Source: Luteimonas suaedae
GTDB lineage: Bacteria > Pseudomonadota > Gammaproteobacteria > Xanthomonadales > Xanthomonadaceae
Assembly: GCF_008312895.1 (NCBI RefSeq)
Contig: NZ_VSSP01000014.1
Coordinates: 33,118 to 97,117, forward strand
Reading direction: 5' to 3'
Length of the DNA stretch: 64,000 bases
Below the pieces are notes generated by a model. It ran no database searches and was not told where the DNA came from. It saw nothing but the letters and a program-made list of their open reading frames with translations. Shown in pieces: positions 1 through 10,847 of the stretch. The stretch's first letter is position 1. Every line of letters starts with the position of its first letter. The translations under genes and the position numbers were made by a program.

Positions 1-2
1 GC

Positions 3-1460
3 CTGGTGTTGGAGGAATTGCTCGCCCATCACCTGAGCCTGCGGCGTCAGCGCATCGCGCTGCAGCGCCATGTCGCGCCGACCTTCGCCACGGCCGGTGC
101 CCTGGCCGACCGCCTGCGCGCGGCGTTGCCGTTCGCGCTCACCAACGCGCAGCAGCGCGTGCTCGACCAGCTCGTGCACGACCTGCGGCAACCGGTACCG
201 ATGCTGCGACTGGTGCAGGGAGACGTCGGCAGCGGCAAGACCGTCGTCGCCGCGCTGGCGGCGCTGCTGGCGGTCGAGTCCGGCGCACAGGTGGCATTGA
301 TGGCGCCGACCGAGCTGCTGGCCGAGCAGCACCTGGCGAGCTTTCTTGCATGGCTGGAGCCGCTCGAGGTACGGGTCGGCTGGCTGGCGGGCAAGGTGGC
401 GGGCAAGGCACGCATGCAGGCGCGGGCCGCCATCGCGGACGGCACGCTGCAGGTCGTTGTCGGCACGCATGCGTTGATGCAGGAAGGGGTGGCGTTCCGC
501 AACCTCGGGCTGGTGATCGTCGACGAGCAGCATCGGTTCGGCGTGCATCAGCGGTTGGCGTTGCGCGACAAGGGCACCGAAGGCGGACGCGTGCCGCATC
601 AACTGGTGATGACCGCCACGCCGATCCCGCGCACGCTGGCGATGACGGCCTATGCCGATCTCGATGTCTCCGCGATCGACGAGCTGCCGCCGGGGCGCAC
701 CCCGGTGCGAACGGTGGTGTTGAGCGCGCAGCGACGGCCGGAACTGATCGAACGCATCCGTGGCGCCTGCGCCGAGGGGCGCCAGGCGTACTGGGTCTGC
801 ACCCTGATCGAAGAGGACAGCGACAAGCCGGGCGAAGCCGGGTCGGCTGCCGGCGGCAGGGCGCGCGCAGAGGTCGTGGCGCAGGCGGCGCAGGGCACGT
901 TCGAGGCGCTCTGCGCCGCCTTGCCGGAGTTGCGCGTCGGCCTGGTGCACGGGCGGATGAAGGCCGCCGACAAACAGCAGGCAATGCGTCGCTTCAAGGA
1001 CGGCGAGATCGACCTGCTGGTGGCGACGACGGTGATAGAGGTCGGCGTCGACGTTCCGAACGCATCGTTGATGATCGTCGAGAACGCCGAGCGCCTCGGC
1101 CTGTCGCAGCTGCACCAATTACGCGGGCGGGTCGGGCGCGGCAGCGCCGAGTCCAGTTGCGTGCTGCTGTACCAGCCGCCGCTGTCGCAGACGGCGCGGC
1201 AGCGCCTGGCGACGATGCGCGAGACCAACGACGGCTTCGTGATCGCGGAAAAGGACCTCGAGTTGCGCGGCCCGGGCGAACTGCTCGGTACCCGGCAAAC
1301 CGGGCTGGCCGCGTTCCGCGTCGCCGATCTTGCCCGCGATGCCGACCTGCTGCCGGTGGTGCACGGCATCGGCGATCGCCTGTTGCACGAGGCACCCGCG
1401 GTCGCCGATCGCCTGATCGAGCGCTGGATCGGTGGCGCCGCGCGCTATGCGGCGGCGTGA
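3..1460 (+). CDS. recG: ATP-dependent DNA helicase RecG, 3' part
   Basis: RecG is a superfamily 2 helicase that remodels stalled replication forks and branched recombination intermediates. The reading frame is open at the left edge, so the N-terminal wedge domain is missing; about 485 residues remain of a family usually near 700. Visible motifs, numbered from the GTG at position 6: Walker A GDVGSGKT at 72-79, the RecG-specific DEQH box at 173-176, TATPIPRT, then helicase C-domain motifs (VHGRM, TTVIEVGVDVPNAS, QLRGRVGRG). The 3' end overlaps the convergent Hpt gene by 16 bases. No frameshift is seen in the visible part. Confidence 0.97.
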   Translation: MVLEELLAHHLSLRRQRIALQRHVAPTFATAGALADRLRAALPFALTNAQQRVLDQLVHDLRQPVPMLRLVQGDVGSGKTVVAALAALLAVESGAQVALMAPTELLAEQHLASFLAWLEPLEVRVGWLAGKVAGKARMQARAAIADGTLQVVVGTHALMQEGVAFRNLGLVIVDEQHRFGVHQRLALRDKGTEGGRVPHQLVMTATPIPRTLAMTAYADLDVSAIDELPPGRTPVRTVVLSAQRRPELIERIRGACAEGRQAYWVCTLIEEDSDKPGEAGSAAGGRARAEVVAQAAQGTFEALCAALPELRVGLVHGRMKAADKQQAMRRFKDGEIDLLVATTVIEVGVDVPNASLMIVENAERLGLSQLHQLRGRVGRGSAESSCVLLYQPPLSQTARQRLATMRETNDGFVIAEKDLELRGPGELLGTRQTGLAAFRVADLARDADLLPVVHGIGDRLLHEAPAVADRLIERWIGGAARYAAA

Positions 1461-1879
1461 TCCGGGACGGCCGGCTGACATGTCCGCGGCAAGATGGCGT
1501 CGCGCTTCCGGTCGTCGATAGCGTCGATCGCAGCAAACGCTTCTCCGACAGGACAGGTGTCCAGGCGTTCGAGCAACGCATCGAGCCTTGCGGCGAAGCC
1601 CAGGATCGCCGCGGGCTCCGCCTTGTCATCCTCGGCGCGCAGTGCGGCCAGCAACGTCCGGCCGTCGTCGATCAGCGGCGATCGACCCAGCGCGGCGAGG
1701 CCGCCGAGCATGCGATGCAGCCGATTCGCGGCAGCGGCGCGATCGGTCAGTCGCAGGCAGCGGCGGAGTTCGACGAGGTCGGCGCGGGTCACGTCCACCA
1801 GCAGCGTGACCGCGGCCGCAGCCGCTTGTCGGGTGCCGAAGATATCCAGAATCAAGTGCGGATCCGGATACCTGTTCAT
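1445..1879 (-). CDS. Hpt (histidine phosphotransfer) domain protein
   Basis: A small all-helical protein of about 144 residues, read as a single Hpt domain. The candidate phospho-accepting histidine is H55 in the stretch RLHRMLGGLAALG, which fits the H-x-L-x-G pattern of Hpt proteins. Such proteins shuttle phosphate between hybrid kinases and response regulators in the cytoplasm. The gene lies head-to-head with a NarL-type response regulator at 2421, a plausible partner, but no kinase is in the window. The start at 1879 (MNRYPD) was preferred; an ATG at 1915 would add 12 residues and neither has a strong ribosome binding site. The 3' end overlaps recG. Confidence 0.7.
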   Translation of the reverse strand: MNRYPDPHLILDIFGTRQAAAAAVTLLVDVTRADLVELRRCLRLTDRAAAANRLHRMLGGLAALGRSPLIDDGRTLLAALRAEDDKAEPAAILGFAARLDALLERLDTCPVGEAFAAIDAIDDRKRDAILPRTCQPAVPDHAAA

Positions 1880-2420
1880 CGTGCCGGTCCGGCGTAGCCA
1901 TGCGCGGGCAAGCATCTCGCTCGACCGGTGCCAGCGGCTCCGTACCGGTCCGCGCGCCGACCCGGTGCGAACCGGGCGGATGGTGACTGACCGAAGACCA
2001 TGAGACCGGGTGCCGATCGTGTCGCGGCCGCGGCGATGCGTTGGCAGAGGCTGGCGAACTGGATCATGCAGTCATCCTCGTGCCGATCACGGCTGTGATC
2101 TGTGTCGGCTTGTCCGGTGTAGGCAGTTTCTCCGCGCGGCTCAGCGATGGCCATCACAGTTCGCTGTTGTGTCCGGATGTGCGGCAGCGCGCGAGGGACG
2201 AGCGGTGCCCGGCCAACGCCCAATAAGGAGGCGCACGTCCGATTCCGGCAAGGCGCCGCGCGGCAGGACGAAGCGATGTTGCGGCAGAGGTTACGCGTAC
2301 TGGTTCATCGAAACGATGCCGTTGTGGTTGCGATCACCGAAGTGCCTTGCCGTGGCACGTGCATCTCGCGTATTAATCTGGTGGCGCAGCCATTGGAAGG
2401 CTGTGCGTGACGGGGAAGAC
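1880..2420. other. Divergent intergenic region, no gene recognised
   Basis: About 540 bases separate the Hpt gene (minus strand) and the response regulator gene (plus strand), so promoters for both should lie here. Short frames in it have no recognisable product. An isolated aaggagg at about 2225 looks like a ribosome binding site but has no suitable start codon after it. I could not assign a specific operator. Confidence 0.4.
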
Positions 2421-3071
2421 ATGTTTAAAGCGTTGAGGATATGCCTCGCCGACGATCATCCCGTCGTGCTCGCAGGCATTCGGGCACAGCTTGAGAGATT
2501 CATGTCTGAAGTGGAGATCGTCGCCGAAGCCAGGGACGGCCGGGCGTTGCTGGCGTTGTTGGCGCAGGATCCGGGCTGCGACGTCGTGATCACCGATTTC
2601 TCGATGCCGACCAGCAACGAGCGGGGGTGCGATGGCATTCCGCTGCTGCAGGCGCTGCGGCGGCAGTGGCCGTCGCTGCGCATCGTGGTGCTGACCATGA
2701 TCGAGAATCCCGCTCTGTTGCAGGCGATGCTCGATATCGGCATCCATGGATTGGTGGACAAGGCGTCGCCGATCGAGGAGTTGCAGCGGGCGGTGCGGAG
2801 TGCGGTCGACGGGCGCCGGTACGTCAGCCAGGAGCTGCGCAATCGCTTGCAGGCCGACGCGCAGGTGGAGGGGACGGGGAGGCTGTCGCCGCACGAGGCG
2901 GAGGTGGTGCGGCTGTTCGTGCACGGATTGACGGTGACCGCGATCGCCGAGCGGCTGTCGCGCAGCGTCAAGACCATCAGCCGCCAGAAGAACGACGCGA
3001 TGCGCAAGCTCGGCGTGGACAACCACAGCCAGCTCTATGCATATGCGCGCGAGCATGGCCTGGCGCCCTGA
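2421..3071 (+). CDS. NarL/FixJ-family response regulator (RcsB-like)
   Basis: A 216-residue two-domain regulator. The receiver domain (about 1-125) has the acidic pair D11/D12, the phosphoacceptor D59 in VVITDFSMP and the conserved lysine K114 in VDKAS. The LuxR-type helix-turn-helix (about 150-212) contains LSPHEAEVVRLFVHG and VKTISRQKNDAMRKLGV. The SerMet-Pro loop and overall length resemble RcsB, the capsule/biofilm regulator, but orthology is not proven. The start ATG at 2421 is preceded by ggggaag at a suitable distance; the frame is open further upstream but that part has no domain. The divergent Hpt protein is a likely phosphorelay partner. Confidence 0.9.
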   Translation: MFKALRICLADDHPVVLAGIRAQLERFMSEVEIVAEARDGRALLALLAQDPGCDVVITDFSMPTSNERGCDGIPLLQALRRQWPSLRIVVLTMIENPALLQAMLDIGIHGLVDKASPIEELQRAVRSAVDGRRYVSQELRNRLQADAQVEGTGRLSPHEAEVVRLFVHGLTVTAIAERLSRSVKTISRQKNDAMRKLGVDNHSQLYAYAREHGLAP

Positions 3072-3073
3072 AT

Positions 3074-3157
3074 CGAGGAACGAGTGGAGAGGGACGGGGA
3101 AAGAGTGAAGAAGGACCGCCGCAGCCCGCGATGTTCAATCGGGATACTCGTTCCTCG
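3074..3157. repeat. Short inverted-repeat element
   Basis: A perfect 12-base inverted repeat (cgaggaacgagt at 3074-3085 and its complement at 3146-3157) bounds an 84-base segment between the response regulator stop and the nucleoside hydrolase. The arms are short and purine-rich. It resembles in form the element at 17110-17257. It could also form a hairpin in the transcript. Confidence 0.6.
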
Positions 3158-3177
3158 CTCCTGAGCCATAATGGCGC

Positions 3178-4113
3178 ATGGATGACCGCACCCCCCTGCT
3201 CATCGATACCGATCCCGGTGTCGATGACGCCCTCGCGCTGTTGACCGCATTCAACGCTCCGGCATACCGGGTGGTCGGCCTGACCGTCGCCGCCGGCAAC
3301 GTCGGCCTCCAGCACACCGTGGCCAACGCGCTCAAGTTGACGGAGGTCTGCGGCATCGACGTGCCCGTGTACGCGGGAGCGGCGGCGCCATTGCTGCACC
3401 CGGCGCGGGACGCGGCCTACGTGCACGGCCGCGACGGCTTCGGCGACATCGGCTACGCGCCGTCCCGGCGGCAGGCCGAATCCGAGCACGCCGCGCTGGC
3501 GATCCTGCGCCTGTCGCACGCCCACGCCGGCCGCCTGCTGCTGGTGGCGCTGGGGCCGCTGACCAACCTGGCGCTGGCCCTGAAGCTCGACCCGACCCTG
3601 CCGCAGCGCGTCGCGCGCCTCGTGGTGATGGGTGGGGCGGTCACCGCACACGGCAACGTCACTCCGGCCGCGGAATTCAACATCGCCTTCGATCCCGAGG
3701 CCGCGCGGATCGTCTTCGAGGGGTTCCCGCGTTTCGACCTGGCCGACTGGGAGGCGGTGATCGCGCACGGGTTCCCGCACGTGGAGGCGGAACGCTGGCT
3801 GCAGGCCGATTCGCCGCGGGCGAGCTTCTACGAGGCGATCTCCCGGCAGACCCGGCTGTGGTCGGCCGACCGCCGTGGCGACCTGTGGCATTCCGCCGAC
3901 GCGCTGGCGATGGCGTGGGCGCTCGAGCCGGACGGCGCCTTGGAGACCGTGGAGCGCCCGGTGGTCGTGGAGCTGGAGGGTCGCCATACCCGCGGCGCCA
4001 CCGTGGTCGACTGGCTGCGGCAGGAGGGCGCCCCGGACAACGCCCGGATCCTGATGCGCTACGACCAGGCGCGCTTCCAGGACCTGATCCGGGCGGCGCT
4101 CGCCGCCGGCTGA
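3178..4113 (+). CDS. Nucleoside hydrolase (IUNH family)
   Basis: Hydrolyses the N-glycosidic bond of ribonucleosides, releasing base and ribose for salvage; cytoplasmic. The diagnostic calcium-binding motif DTDPGVDDA is at residues 10-18, and the family stretch AEFNIAFDPEAA follows the GGAV segment near residue 145-165. Length, 311 residues, is normal for IunH/RihA-type enzymes. Substrate preference (purine or pyrimidine) cannot be read with confidence. The ATG at 3178 directly follows the inverted-repeat element at 3074-3157. The gene stands alone, followed by rpmE2. Confidence 0.93.
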   Translation: MDDRTPLLIDTDPGVDDALALLTAFNAPAYRVVGLTVAAGNVGLQHTVANALKLTEVCGIDVPVYAGAAAPLLHPARDAAYVHGRDGFGDIGYAPSRRQAESEHAALAILRLSHAHAGRLLLVALGPLTNLALALKLDPTLPQRVARLVVMGGAVTAHGNVTPAAEFNIAFDPEAARIVFEGFPRFDLADWEAVIAHGFPHVEAERWLQADSPRASFYEAISRQTRLWSADRRGDLWHSADALAMAWALEPDGALETVERPVVVELEGRHTRGATVVDWLRQEGAPDNARILMRYDQARFQDLIRAALAAG

Positions 4114-4190
4114 GCCCGCCGTGACAGTCCATTGCGGCCGGCGGCGGCGGCGGCTATAATGCTCGGCTTCCCGCAATTTCCGGTGCCGCC

Positions 4191-4439
4191 ATGAAGGCCG
4201 AGATCCACCCCGACTACCGCGAAGTCGTGTTCCAGGACGTGACTTCCGATTTCAGGTTCCTCACCCGTTCCACCCTCGCCAGCTCCGCCAAGGAGACGGT
4301 GAAGTGGGAGGATGGCAACGAGTACCCGCTGATCAAGATCGAAGTCTCGTCGGCCTCGCACCCGTTCTACACCGGCCAGAACAAGATCATGGATACCAGC
4401 GGCCGCGTCGACAAGTTCCGCAAGCGCTACGCCAAGTAG
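4191..4439 (+). CDS. rpmE2: 50S ribosomal protein L31 type B
   Basis: 82 residues starting [16 protein letters not shown], the signature of type B L31. It lacks the zinc-binding cysteines of type A L31; no cysteine is present at all, so it is the zinc-independent paralogue. In many bacteria type B is induced under zinc limitation by Zur, but I see no clear Zur box in the 77 bases upstream, and in this group it may be the only L31. A hairpin terminator follows at 4572-4600. Confidence 0.96.
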   Translation: MKAEIHPDYREVVFQDVTSDFRFLTRSTLASSAKETVKWEDGNEYPLIKIEVSSASHPFYTGQNKIMDTSGRVDKFRKRYAK

Positions 4440-4571
4440 AGCGCGCGATACCCGCGTGGCCCTGCGCTGCGGCACCGGGCTTCGGCCGCGATGTCCTCGC
4501 CGCAGGTCATGCGACGCCATCGAGCGACGTCGATATCGCGCGTATGACGCGTTCCTACGGGACCCGCCCTG

Positions 4572-4600
4572 ACGGCCGCCTTCGGGCGGCCGTTGTCGTT
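4572..4600 (+). terminator. Rho-independent terminator after rpmE2
   Basis: Stem acggccgcc / ggcggccgt with a TTCG loop, followed by a T-containing tract (tgtcgtt). It lies about 130 bases after rpmE2 and 140 before gltA; the rest of the roughly 300-base gap holds the gltA promoter region and no recognisable gene. Confidence 0.75.
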
Positions 4601-4743
4601 GGCGCGCGCGGTAGCGACCGGGGCGAGGGCCGCCTTGTGCGATAATTCGGCTTCCCGCGGCCGCGCCGCGGCTTCTCCCACGATTCACCCGCGTCGCCGT
4701 GGCCCAGCGCCATGGACGACGCCGATCCTGAAAGGAGTGTGCT

Positions 4744-6033
4744 GTGTCGGATCTTGACCAGGTCACGCTGGATGCCGGCGACACGTCGGTCACGTTGCCG
4801 GTGCTCACCGGAACGCTCGGCAACCCCTGCATCGATATCGCCAGGCTGCCGAAAGAAACCGGTTGCTTCACCTACGATTCCGGCTTCACCGCCACGGCGT
4901 CGTGCAAGTCCGCGATCACCTATATCGACGGCGACGCCGGCGTGCTGCTGTACCGCGGCTACCCGATCGACCAGCTGGCCGAGAAGTCCAGCTTCCTGGA
5001 GGTCGCCTACCTGCTGATCAACGGCGAACTGCCCGATGCGAAGCAGTTCGAGGCCTTCAACCACGAAGTCACGCATCACACGATGATGCACGAGGCGCTG
5101 AAGAGCTTCCTCAACGGCTTCCGCCACGATGCGCACCCGATGGCGATGCTGTGCGGCTCGGTCGCCTCGATGTCGGCGTTCTACCACGACACCCTGGACC
5201 TCAACGATCCGGAACAGCGGCGCATGGCTGCGGTCCGCCTGATTGCCAAGGTGCCGACGATCGCGGCGGCCGCCTACCGCTATTCGATCGGCTGGCCGAT
5301 CCGCTATCCGCGCAACAATCTCGACTACGTCTCGCGGTTCCTGCACCTGATGTTCGAGGTGCCGAGCGAGCCGCTGGAGATGAACCCGGTGGTGGCCAAG
5401 GCGCTGGACCTGCTGTTTATCCTGCATGCCGACCACGAGCAGAACGCCTCGACCTCGACCGTGCGCCTGGTCGGCTCCACCGGTGCCAATCCCTACGCCT
5501 GCGTCTCCGCCGGGATCGCCGCGCTGTGGGGGCCGGCGCACGGCGGCGCCAACGAGGCGGTGCTGAAGATGCTCGAGGAGATCGGCACCCCGGACAAGGT
5601 GGAAAGCGCGATCGCCAGGGCCAAGGACAAGGAGTCCGGTTTCCGCCTGATGGGCTTCGGCCACCGCGTCTACAAGAACTTCGATCCGCGCGCCAAGATC
5701 ATCCGCGAGATGACCCACAAGGTGCTGGGCGAGCTCGGCGTCAACGATCCGCTGCTCGAGGTGGCGTTGAAGCTGGAGGAGGCCGCGCTCAAGGACGATT
5801 ACTTCGTGCAGCGCAAGCTGTATCCGAACGTCGACTTCTACAGCGGCCTCATCTACAAGGCGCTGAAGATCCCGACCGAGATGTTCACGGTGATGTTCGC
5901 GATCGCGCGTACCGCCGGCTGGGTGGCGCACTGGCTGGAGCAGCAGACCGATCCGGAAGCCAAGATCGGCCGTCCGCGGCAGATCTACACCGGCGCCGAC
6001 ACCCGCGACTACGTGGCGGTCGACCGCCGCTAG
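4744..6033 (+). CDS. gltA: Citrate synthase
   Basis: Condenses oxaloacetate and acetyl-CoA to citrate, the entry step of the TCA cycle. At 429 residues it matches the type II hexameric enzymes of Gram-negative bacteria. Active-site regions are present: [10 protein letters not shown] at 228-237, WGPAHGGAN with H266, and GFGHRVYKN with H307, followed by the catalytic Asp region YPNVDFYSG. Translation starts at a GTG with an aaaggag ribosome binding site upstream. It is monocistronic: a terminator lies before it and a strong one after it (6075-6101). Confidence 0.98.
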   Translation: MSDLDQVTLDAGDTSVTLPVLTGTLGNPCIDIARLPKETGCFTYDSGFTATASCKSAITYIDGDAGVLLYRGYPIDQLAEKSSFLEVAYLLINGELPDAKQFEAFNHEVTHHTMMHEALKSFLNGFRHDAHPMAMLCGSVASMSAFYHDTLDLNDPEQRRMAAVRLIAKVPTIAAAAYRYSIGWPIRYPRNNLDYVSRFLHLMFEVPSEPLEMNPVVAKALDLLFILHADHEQNASTSTVRLVGSTGANPYACVSAGIAALWGPAHGGANEAVLKMLEEIGTPDKVESAIARAKDKESGFRLMGFGHRVYKNFDPRAKIIREMTHKVLGELGVNDPLLEVALKLEEAALKDDYFVQRKLYPNVDFYSGLIYKALKIPTEMFTVMFAIARTAGWVAHWLEQQTDPEAKIGRPRQIYTGADTRDYVAVDRR

Positions 6034-6074
6034 CTGGACGGTCCGGGTCACCGGTGCGGTGGTCCGGGCCGCGG

Positions 6075-6101
6075 AAACGCCCCGCTTCGCGCGGGGCGTT
6101 T
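6075..6101 (+). terminator. Terminator after gltA
   Basis: Perfect stem aaacgccccgc paired with gcggggcgttt, with A and T tracts at the two feet. It therefore can work in both directions between the convergent gltA and the gene ending at 6115. Confidence 0.9.
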
Positions 6102-6114
6102 GTCGTTGGTGCGG

Positions 6115-6762
6115 TCAGTCGCGCCCCTGGTGGCCGGCGATCTCCTCTTCCGTCAACAGCTGCCGCAGCTGCGCGGCGGAGGCGCGCGCCATTGGCTTCT
6201 CGTCGACGCTGGACAGCGGCGCCTGCCGCAGTGCCAGCCTGGGGAGCACGGTCAGGTCGAAGGCCAGGTCTTCCGCGCTGAAAACCCAGACCGGGAAGTC
6301 GCCCTCGCGCGTGCGGTCGAGGCGGAGGCGGCGGCTGCGCGCATCGGCCGGGATGTCGTGCTCTTCGAGAAATCGAGGCACGGCGTCGGGATCGTCGCTG
6401 TAGAGCTGCAGGGCGACCGGCGAATTGGCGTCGGCGGTGCCGTCGAGCACCGGGCCGACCAGCCGCGCATCGAACGGCGCGAAGAAATCGAGTGCGCGCA
6501 GCGCGGCCTCGCGCCGGACGCGCAGCGCGTCGGCCTGCGCCTCGCCGAGGAACAGCCGCTGGTATTCGCGCAGCGCGTCCTCGATCTCGCGGTTGCGGGG
6601 CAGCGAGGCGTCGTCGTGGATCCCGAGCCGGTCGGCGGCCTTGAGCTTGGCCTGATGGAAATCGCGGATACCGCCCTCGGCCATCATCTTCGCCGCTTCG
6701 TGGGCGAGCCGGCGGCGGCGTTCGCGGGTGCGGGTCTCGGCATGCTGGCGGGCGCGGTGCAT
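6115..6762 (-). CDS. Conserved hypothetical protein, function unknown
   Basis: 215 residues, soluble, with no signal peptide or membrane segment. The N-terminal third is charged and helical (HRARQHAETRTRERRRRLAH, then EAAKMMAEGGIRDFHQAKLKAADRLG). The remainder reads like an alpha/beta protein with a conserved-looking HDDASLPRNREIEDALREYQ segment and a C-terminal strand-rich part (FPVWVFSAEDLAFDLTVLPRL). I believe relatives occur widely next to housekeeping genes in gammaproteobacteria, with nucleotidyltransferase-like annotations in some, but I cannot confirm this from sequence. It is convergent with gltA and shares its terminator. Confidence 0.75.
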   Translation of the reverse strand: MHRARQHAETRTRERRRRLAHEAAKMMAEGGIRDFHQAKLKAADRLGIHDDASLPRNREIEDALREYQRLFLGEAQADALRVRREAALRALDFFAPFDARLVGPVLDGTADANSPVALQLYSDDPDAVPRFLEEHDIPADARSRRLRLDRTREGDFPVWVFSAEDLAFDLTVLPRLALRQAPLSSVDEKPMARASAAQLRQLLTEEEIAGHQGRD

Positions 6763-6965
6763 GGCAACTCCCGGTCGAGGCCTGACGGCGACTGTAGCGC
6801 AGTGCGCCGGGAATGGTCATCCGGACCAGCCGGTGACGAGTCAGGCGGACGATCCGGGGCCCTTGGCAGGGCGCGGAAAGGCGCCATTCCCGCAAAAGCT
6901 CAAGAGCGCTTCACGGCAGGGGCTGGTCATCCCCTGGAGATTGCCGTCGAGGGCAAAGTCCATGG

Positions 6966-6985
6966 ATCCCCGCCTTCGCGGGGAT
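6966..6985. repeat. Short palindromic intergenic repeat
   Basis: Hairpin atccccgc / gcggggat with a cttc loop, in the context ccatgg...gatgacggc. Similar 'ccccgcnttcgcgggg...atgacg' hairpins are scattered in many proteobacterial genomes. It sits about 55 bases downstream of the PBP1A stop codon, in the 278-base gap that ends at 7040, where otherwise nothing is seen. Confidence 0.55.
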
Positions 6986-7040
6986 GACGGCAAGGACGAC
7001 AGCCTTTCCTGAATCCCAGCCTTGCTCGAGGCCCCGGCCC

Positions 7041-9563
7041 TCAAAAGATGTCGAACGCTTCCTCGCTCGGAATCGAGTCGTCGTAGCCGTCGTCCATCGC
7101 GCTCGCCATGCGCTCCAGGTCCTCGACCTTGACGTATTCGGTGATGCCGCCGGAGCCGCTGGGCAGCAGCCTGCCGCTGGCGCTCACCGACACCTCGACC
7201 ATCCCGTCGGGCGGATCGTGCGGCATCGGCGGCTGGCCTTCGAGCGCGACCCGCATGTAGTCGATCCAGATCGGCAGCGCGGCGCGGCCGCCGTACTCGC
7301 GATAGCCGAGCGAGCGGTTGTCGTCGCGGCCGACCCACACCGTGGTCGCCAGATTGCCGCCGAAGCCGGAGAACCAGGCGTCGCGGTGGTCATTGGTGGA
7401 GCCGGTCTTGCCGCCCACGTCCTCGCGCTCGAGCACGCGCGCGGCGGCGCCGGTGCCGCGGCGGACCACGTCGCGCATCATCGACACCAGCTGCCAGGCG
7501 ACGCGTTCGTCGATCGCGCGTGGGGCCTGTTCCATCTCTAGATCGATGACGATCCGGTCGGGGTCGTCCTCGGTCCGGTCCTGCTCGGGTTCCGGCTCCG
7601 GCTCGGGCGCGGGCGGCGCGGCCGGGCCCAGGTCGAAGCCGTCGACGACATGCGAGCGCGCTGCCTGCCGCCCCGGCGTACCGCCCGCGCCGCAGCCGCG
7701 GCAGGCGACGGCCGGGGTTTCCTTGAAGATCACCTCGCCGTCGCGGTCGCGGACTTCGTCGATGAACCACGGGGTGACGCGGAAGCCGCCATTGGCGAAG
7801 ACGGCGTAGCCACGTGCGATATCCAGCGGCGTCAGCGACGGGGTGCCGAGCGAGATCGACAGGTTCGGCGGCAGCTCGGCCTCGTCGAAGCCGAAATGGC
7901 TGATGTAGCGGCGCGCGTAGTCCACGCCGATGGCGTCGAGCAGGCGCACCGACACCAGGTTGCGCGAGCGCACCAGCGCTTCGCGCAGCCGCATCGGGCC
8001 GGCGAATTTGCCGTCGTCGTTCTGCGGGCGCCAGTCCTGGCCGCGGCGCATGCGGAACACCACCGGCGCGTCGAGCACGATCGAGGCCGGGTTGAAGCCG
8101 CGCTCGAACGCGGCGGCGTAGATGAACGGCTTGAAGCTGGAGCCCGGCTGGCGCCGCGCCTGGACGGCGCGGTTGAATTTCTGCCCGGCGAAGCTGAAGC
8201 CGCCGACTAGGGCGCGCAGGGCGCCGGTGTCGTACTCCAGCGACACCAGGGCCGACTGCGCGCGCGGCAGCTGCTCGAGCCGGTAGCTGACCGCCGGTTC
8301 GGCCGCGTCGTCGTCGCTCTCCTCGCCCTCGGACCCGGTGCGGGCCTCTACGACGCGGCGGATGCGGATCAGATCGCCGCGTTCGGCCAGCGCCGAGGGT
8401 GCGCGCTTGGTCCAGCGGCTGGCCGTGGCGTCCAGGGTCACCGTGCTGCCGTCGCCCAGCACGGCGTCGACGGTGCCGTCGCCGCTGCGCAGCACGATCG
8501 CCGGCAGCATGCCGGACTGCGCCGGGATCCCGCGCAGGCGGGTCGCGGCGGTGGCGGCGTCCTCGTCGGCGGCCAGCTCGAACGTCTGCTCGGCCCCGCT
8601 CCAGCCATGGCGATGGTCGTAGACGAGAAGCCCGTCGCGCACCGCCTGGTCGGCGGCGATCTGGAAGATCGGGTCGATGGTGGTGACGACGTGATAGCCC
8701 TTGGTCAGCACGTCGCCGCCATAGCGGGCGATCATCTCCTGCCGCACCATTTCGGCCACGAACGGCGCATAGACCTCGACCGGGCGTTCGTGCGGCTTGG
8801 CGTGCATGTCCGCCGCCTGGCCGGTGCGCTCCTGGGCGGTGTCGATGAAGCTGAGCTCGCGCATGCGCTGCAGCACGTAGTCGCGGCGGATGCGCGCACG
8901 TTCGGGGTTGGTGACCGGGTTGCCGCTGGAGGGGAACTTGGGGATCGAGGCCAGGGTGGCGACTTCGTCCAGGCTCAGCTGGTCGAGCGGCTTGCCGTAG
9001 TAGAACTCCGCGGCCGCGGCGATGCCATAGGCGCGATTGCCGAAAAAGCTCCGGTTCAGGTACAGCTCAAAGATCTCGTCCTTGCTCAGCTCCCGCTCCA
9101 TCTTCATCGCCAGCAGCATCTCGGCCAGCTTGCGGGTGTAGCTGTACTCGGAACTGAGGAAGAACTGGCGCGCCACCTGCTGGGTGATGGTGGAGCCGCC
9201 CGGTACGCGGCGGTCGTCGGTGGTGGCCAACAGCCAGATTGCCCGCGCCACGCCCCGGTAGTCGACGCCGTGGTGCTCGTAGAAGCGGTTGTCCTCGATG
9301 GCGATGAAGGCCTGCTTCACCGCCTCCGGGACCTCCTCGATCCGGACCGGGTAGCGCCGGATCTCGCCGAACAGGGCCATCAGGCGGCCGTCGCGGGCGT
9401 AGACGTACATCGGCTCCTGCAGCTCGACGGTGCGCAGGCTCTGCACGTCCGGCAGGCGCGCCGAGACCACGAAGTAGAGGGTGCCGGCAGCGAGCACTCC
9501 CAGCAGGCCCAGGCCCAGGACCGCGATCAGGAGCCAGCGCAACAGGCGTCGGAAGGTGGACAT
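7041..9563 (-). CDS. mrcA: Penicillin-binding protein 1A (bifunctional PG synthase)
   Basis: Inner-membrane class A PBP that polymerises and cross-links peptidoglycan. One N-terminal membrane anchor (about 11-33) is followed by the GT51 glycosyltransferase domain with catalytic E90 in [10 protein letters not shown], an OB-like insert (about 320-420), and the transpeptidase domain with SSFK (nucleophile S475), SRN at 533-535 and KTGS at 719-722. A proline/glutamate-rich linker (about 648-672) interrupts the transpeptidase domain between SRN and KTG. Length 840 is normal. It is divergent from pilM, the classical gammaproteobacterial arrangement. Confidence 0.96.
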   Translation of the reverse strand: MSTFRRLLRWLLIAVLGLGLLGVLAAGTLYFVVSARLPDVQSLRTVELQEPMYVYARDGRLMALFGEIRRYPVRIEEVPEAVKQAFIAIEDNRFYEHHGVDYRGVARAIWLLATTDDRRVPGGSTITQQVARQFFLSSEYSYTRKLAEMLLAMKMERELSKDEIFELYLNRSFFGNRAYGIAAAAEFYYGKPLDQLSLDEVATLASIPKFPSSGNPVTNPERARIRRDYVLQRMRELSFIDTAQERTGQAADMHAKPHERPVEVYAPFVAEMVRQEMIARYGGDVLTKGYHVVTTIDPIFQIAADQAVRDGLLVYDHRHGWSGAEQTFELAADEDAATAATRLRGIPAQSGMLPAIVLRSGDGTVDAVLGDGSTVTLDATASRWTKRAPSALAERGDLIRIRRVVEARTGSEGEESDDDAAEPAVSYRLEQLPRAQSALVSLEYDTGALRALVGGFSFAGQKFNRAVQARRQPGSSFKPFIYAAAFERGFNPASIVLDAPVVFRMRRGQDWRPQNDDGKFAGPMRLREALVRSRNLVSVRLLDAIGVDYARRYISHFGFDEAELPPNLSISLGTPSLTPLDIARGYAVFANGGFRVTPWFIDEVRDRDGEVIFKETPAVACRGCGAGGTPGRQAARSHVVDGFDLGPAAPPAPEPEPEPEQDRTEDDPDRIVIDLEMEQAPRAIDERVAWQLVSMMRDVVRRGTGAAARVLEREDVGGKTGSTNDHRDAWFSGFGGNLATTVWVGRDDNRSLGYREYGGRAALPIWIDYMRVALEGQPPMPHDPPDGMVEVSVSASGRLLPSGSGGITEYVKVEDLERMASAMDDGYDDSIPSEEAFDIF

Positions 9564-9764
9564 GGGTGGGGGTTCCGGCTGGAGTGCGTCACAATTGTCG
9601 TGGTCGCGGAGTATAGAGGAGAGCGGACCTTGGCCCGGGTGGTCCCGATCTGACGTTCAGTCGGAGGGGCGAACAGCGCACTGCCGCACGGTTCCGGTAT
9701 GTCGGCGGTTGCCAAGGGGTGAAAAGTCCGTTATTTAATGCGCCGGGGCACGTTGCGCGTCTAA

Positions 9765-10846
<1,082 letters not shown>

Positions 10847-10847
<1 letters not shown>

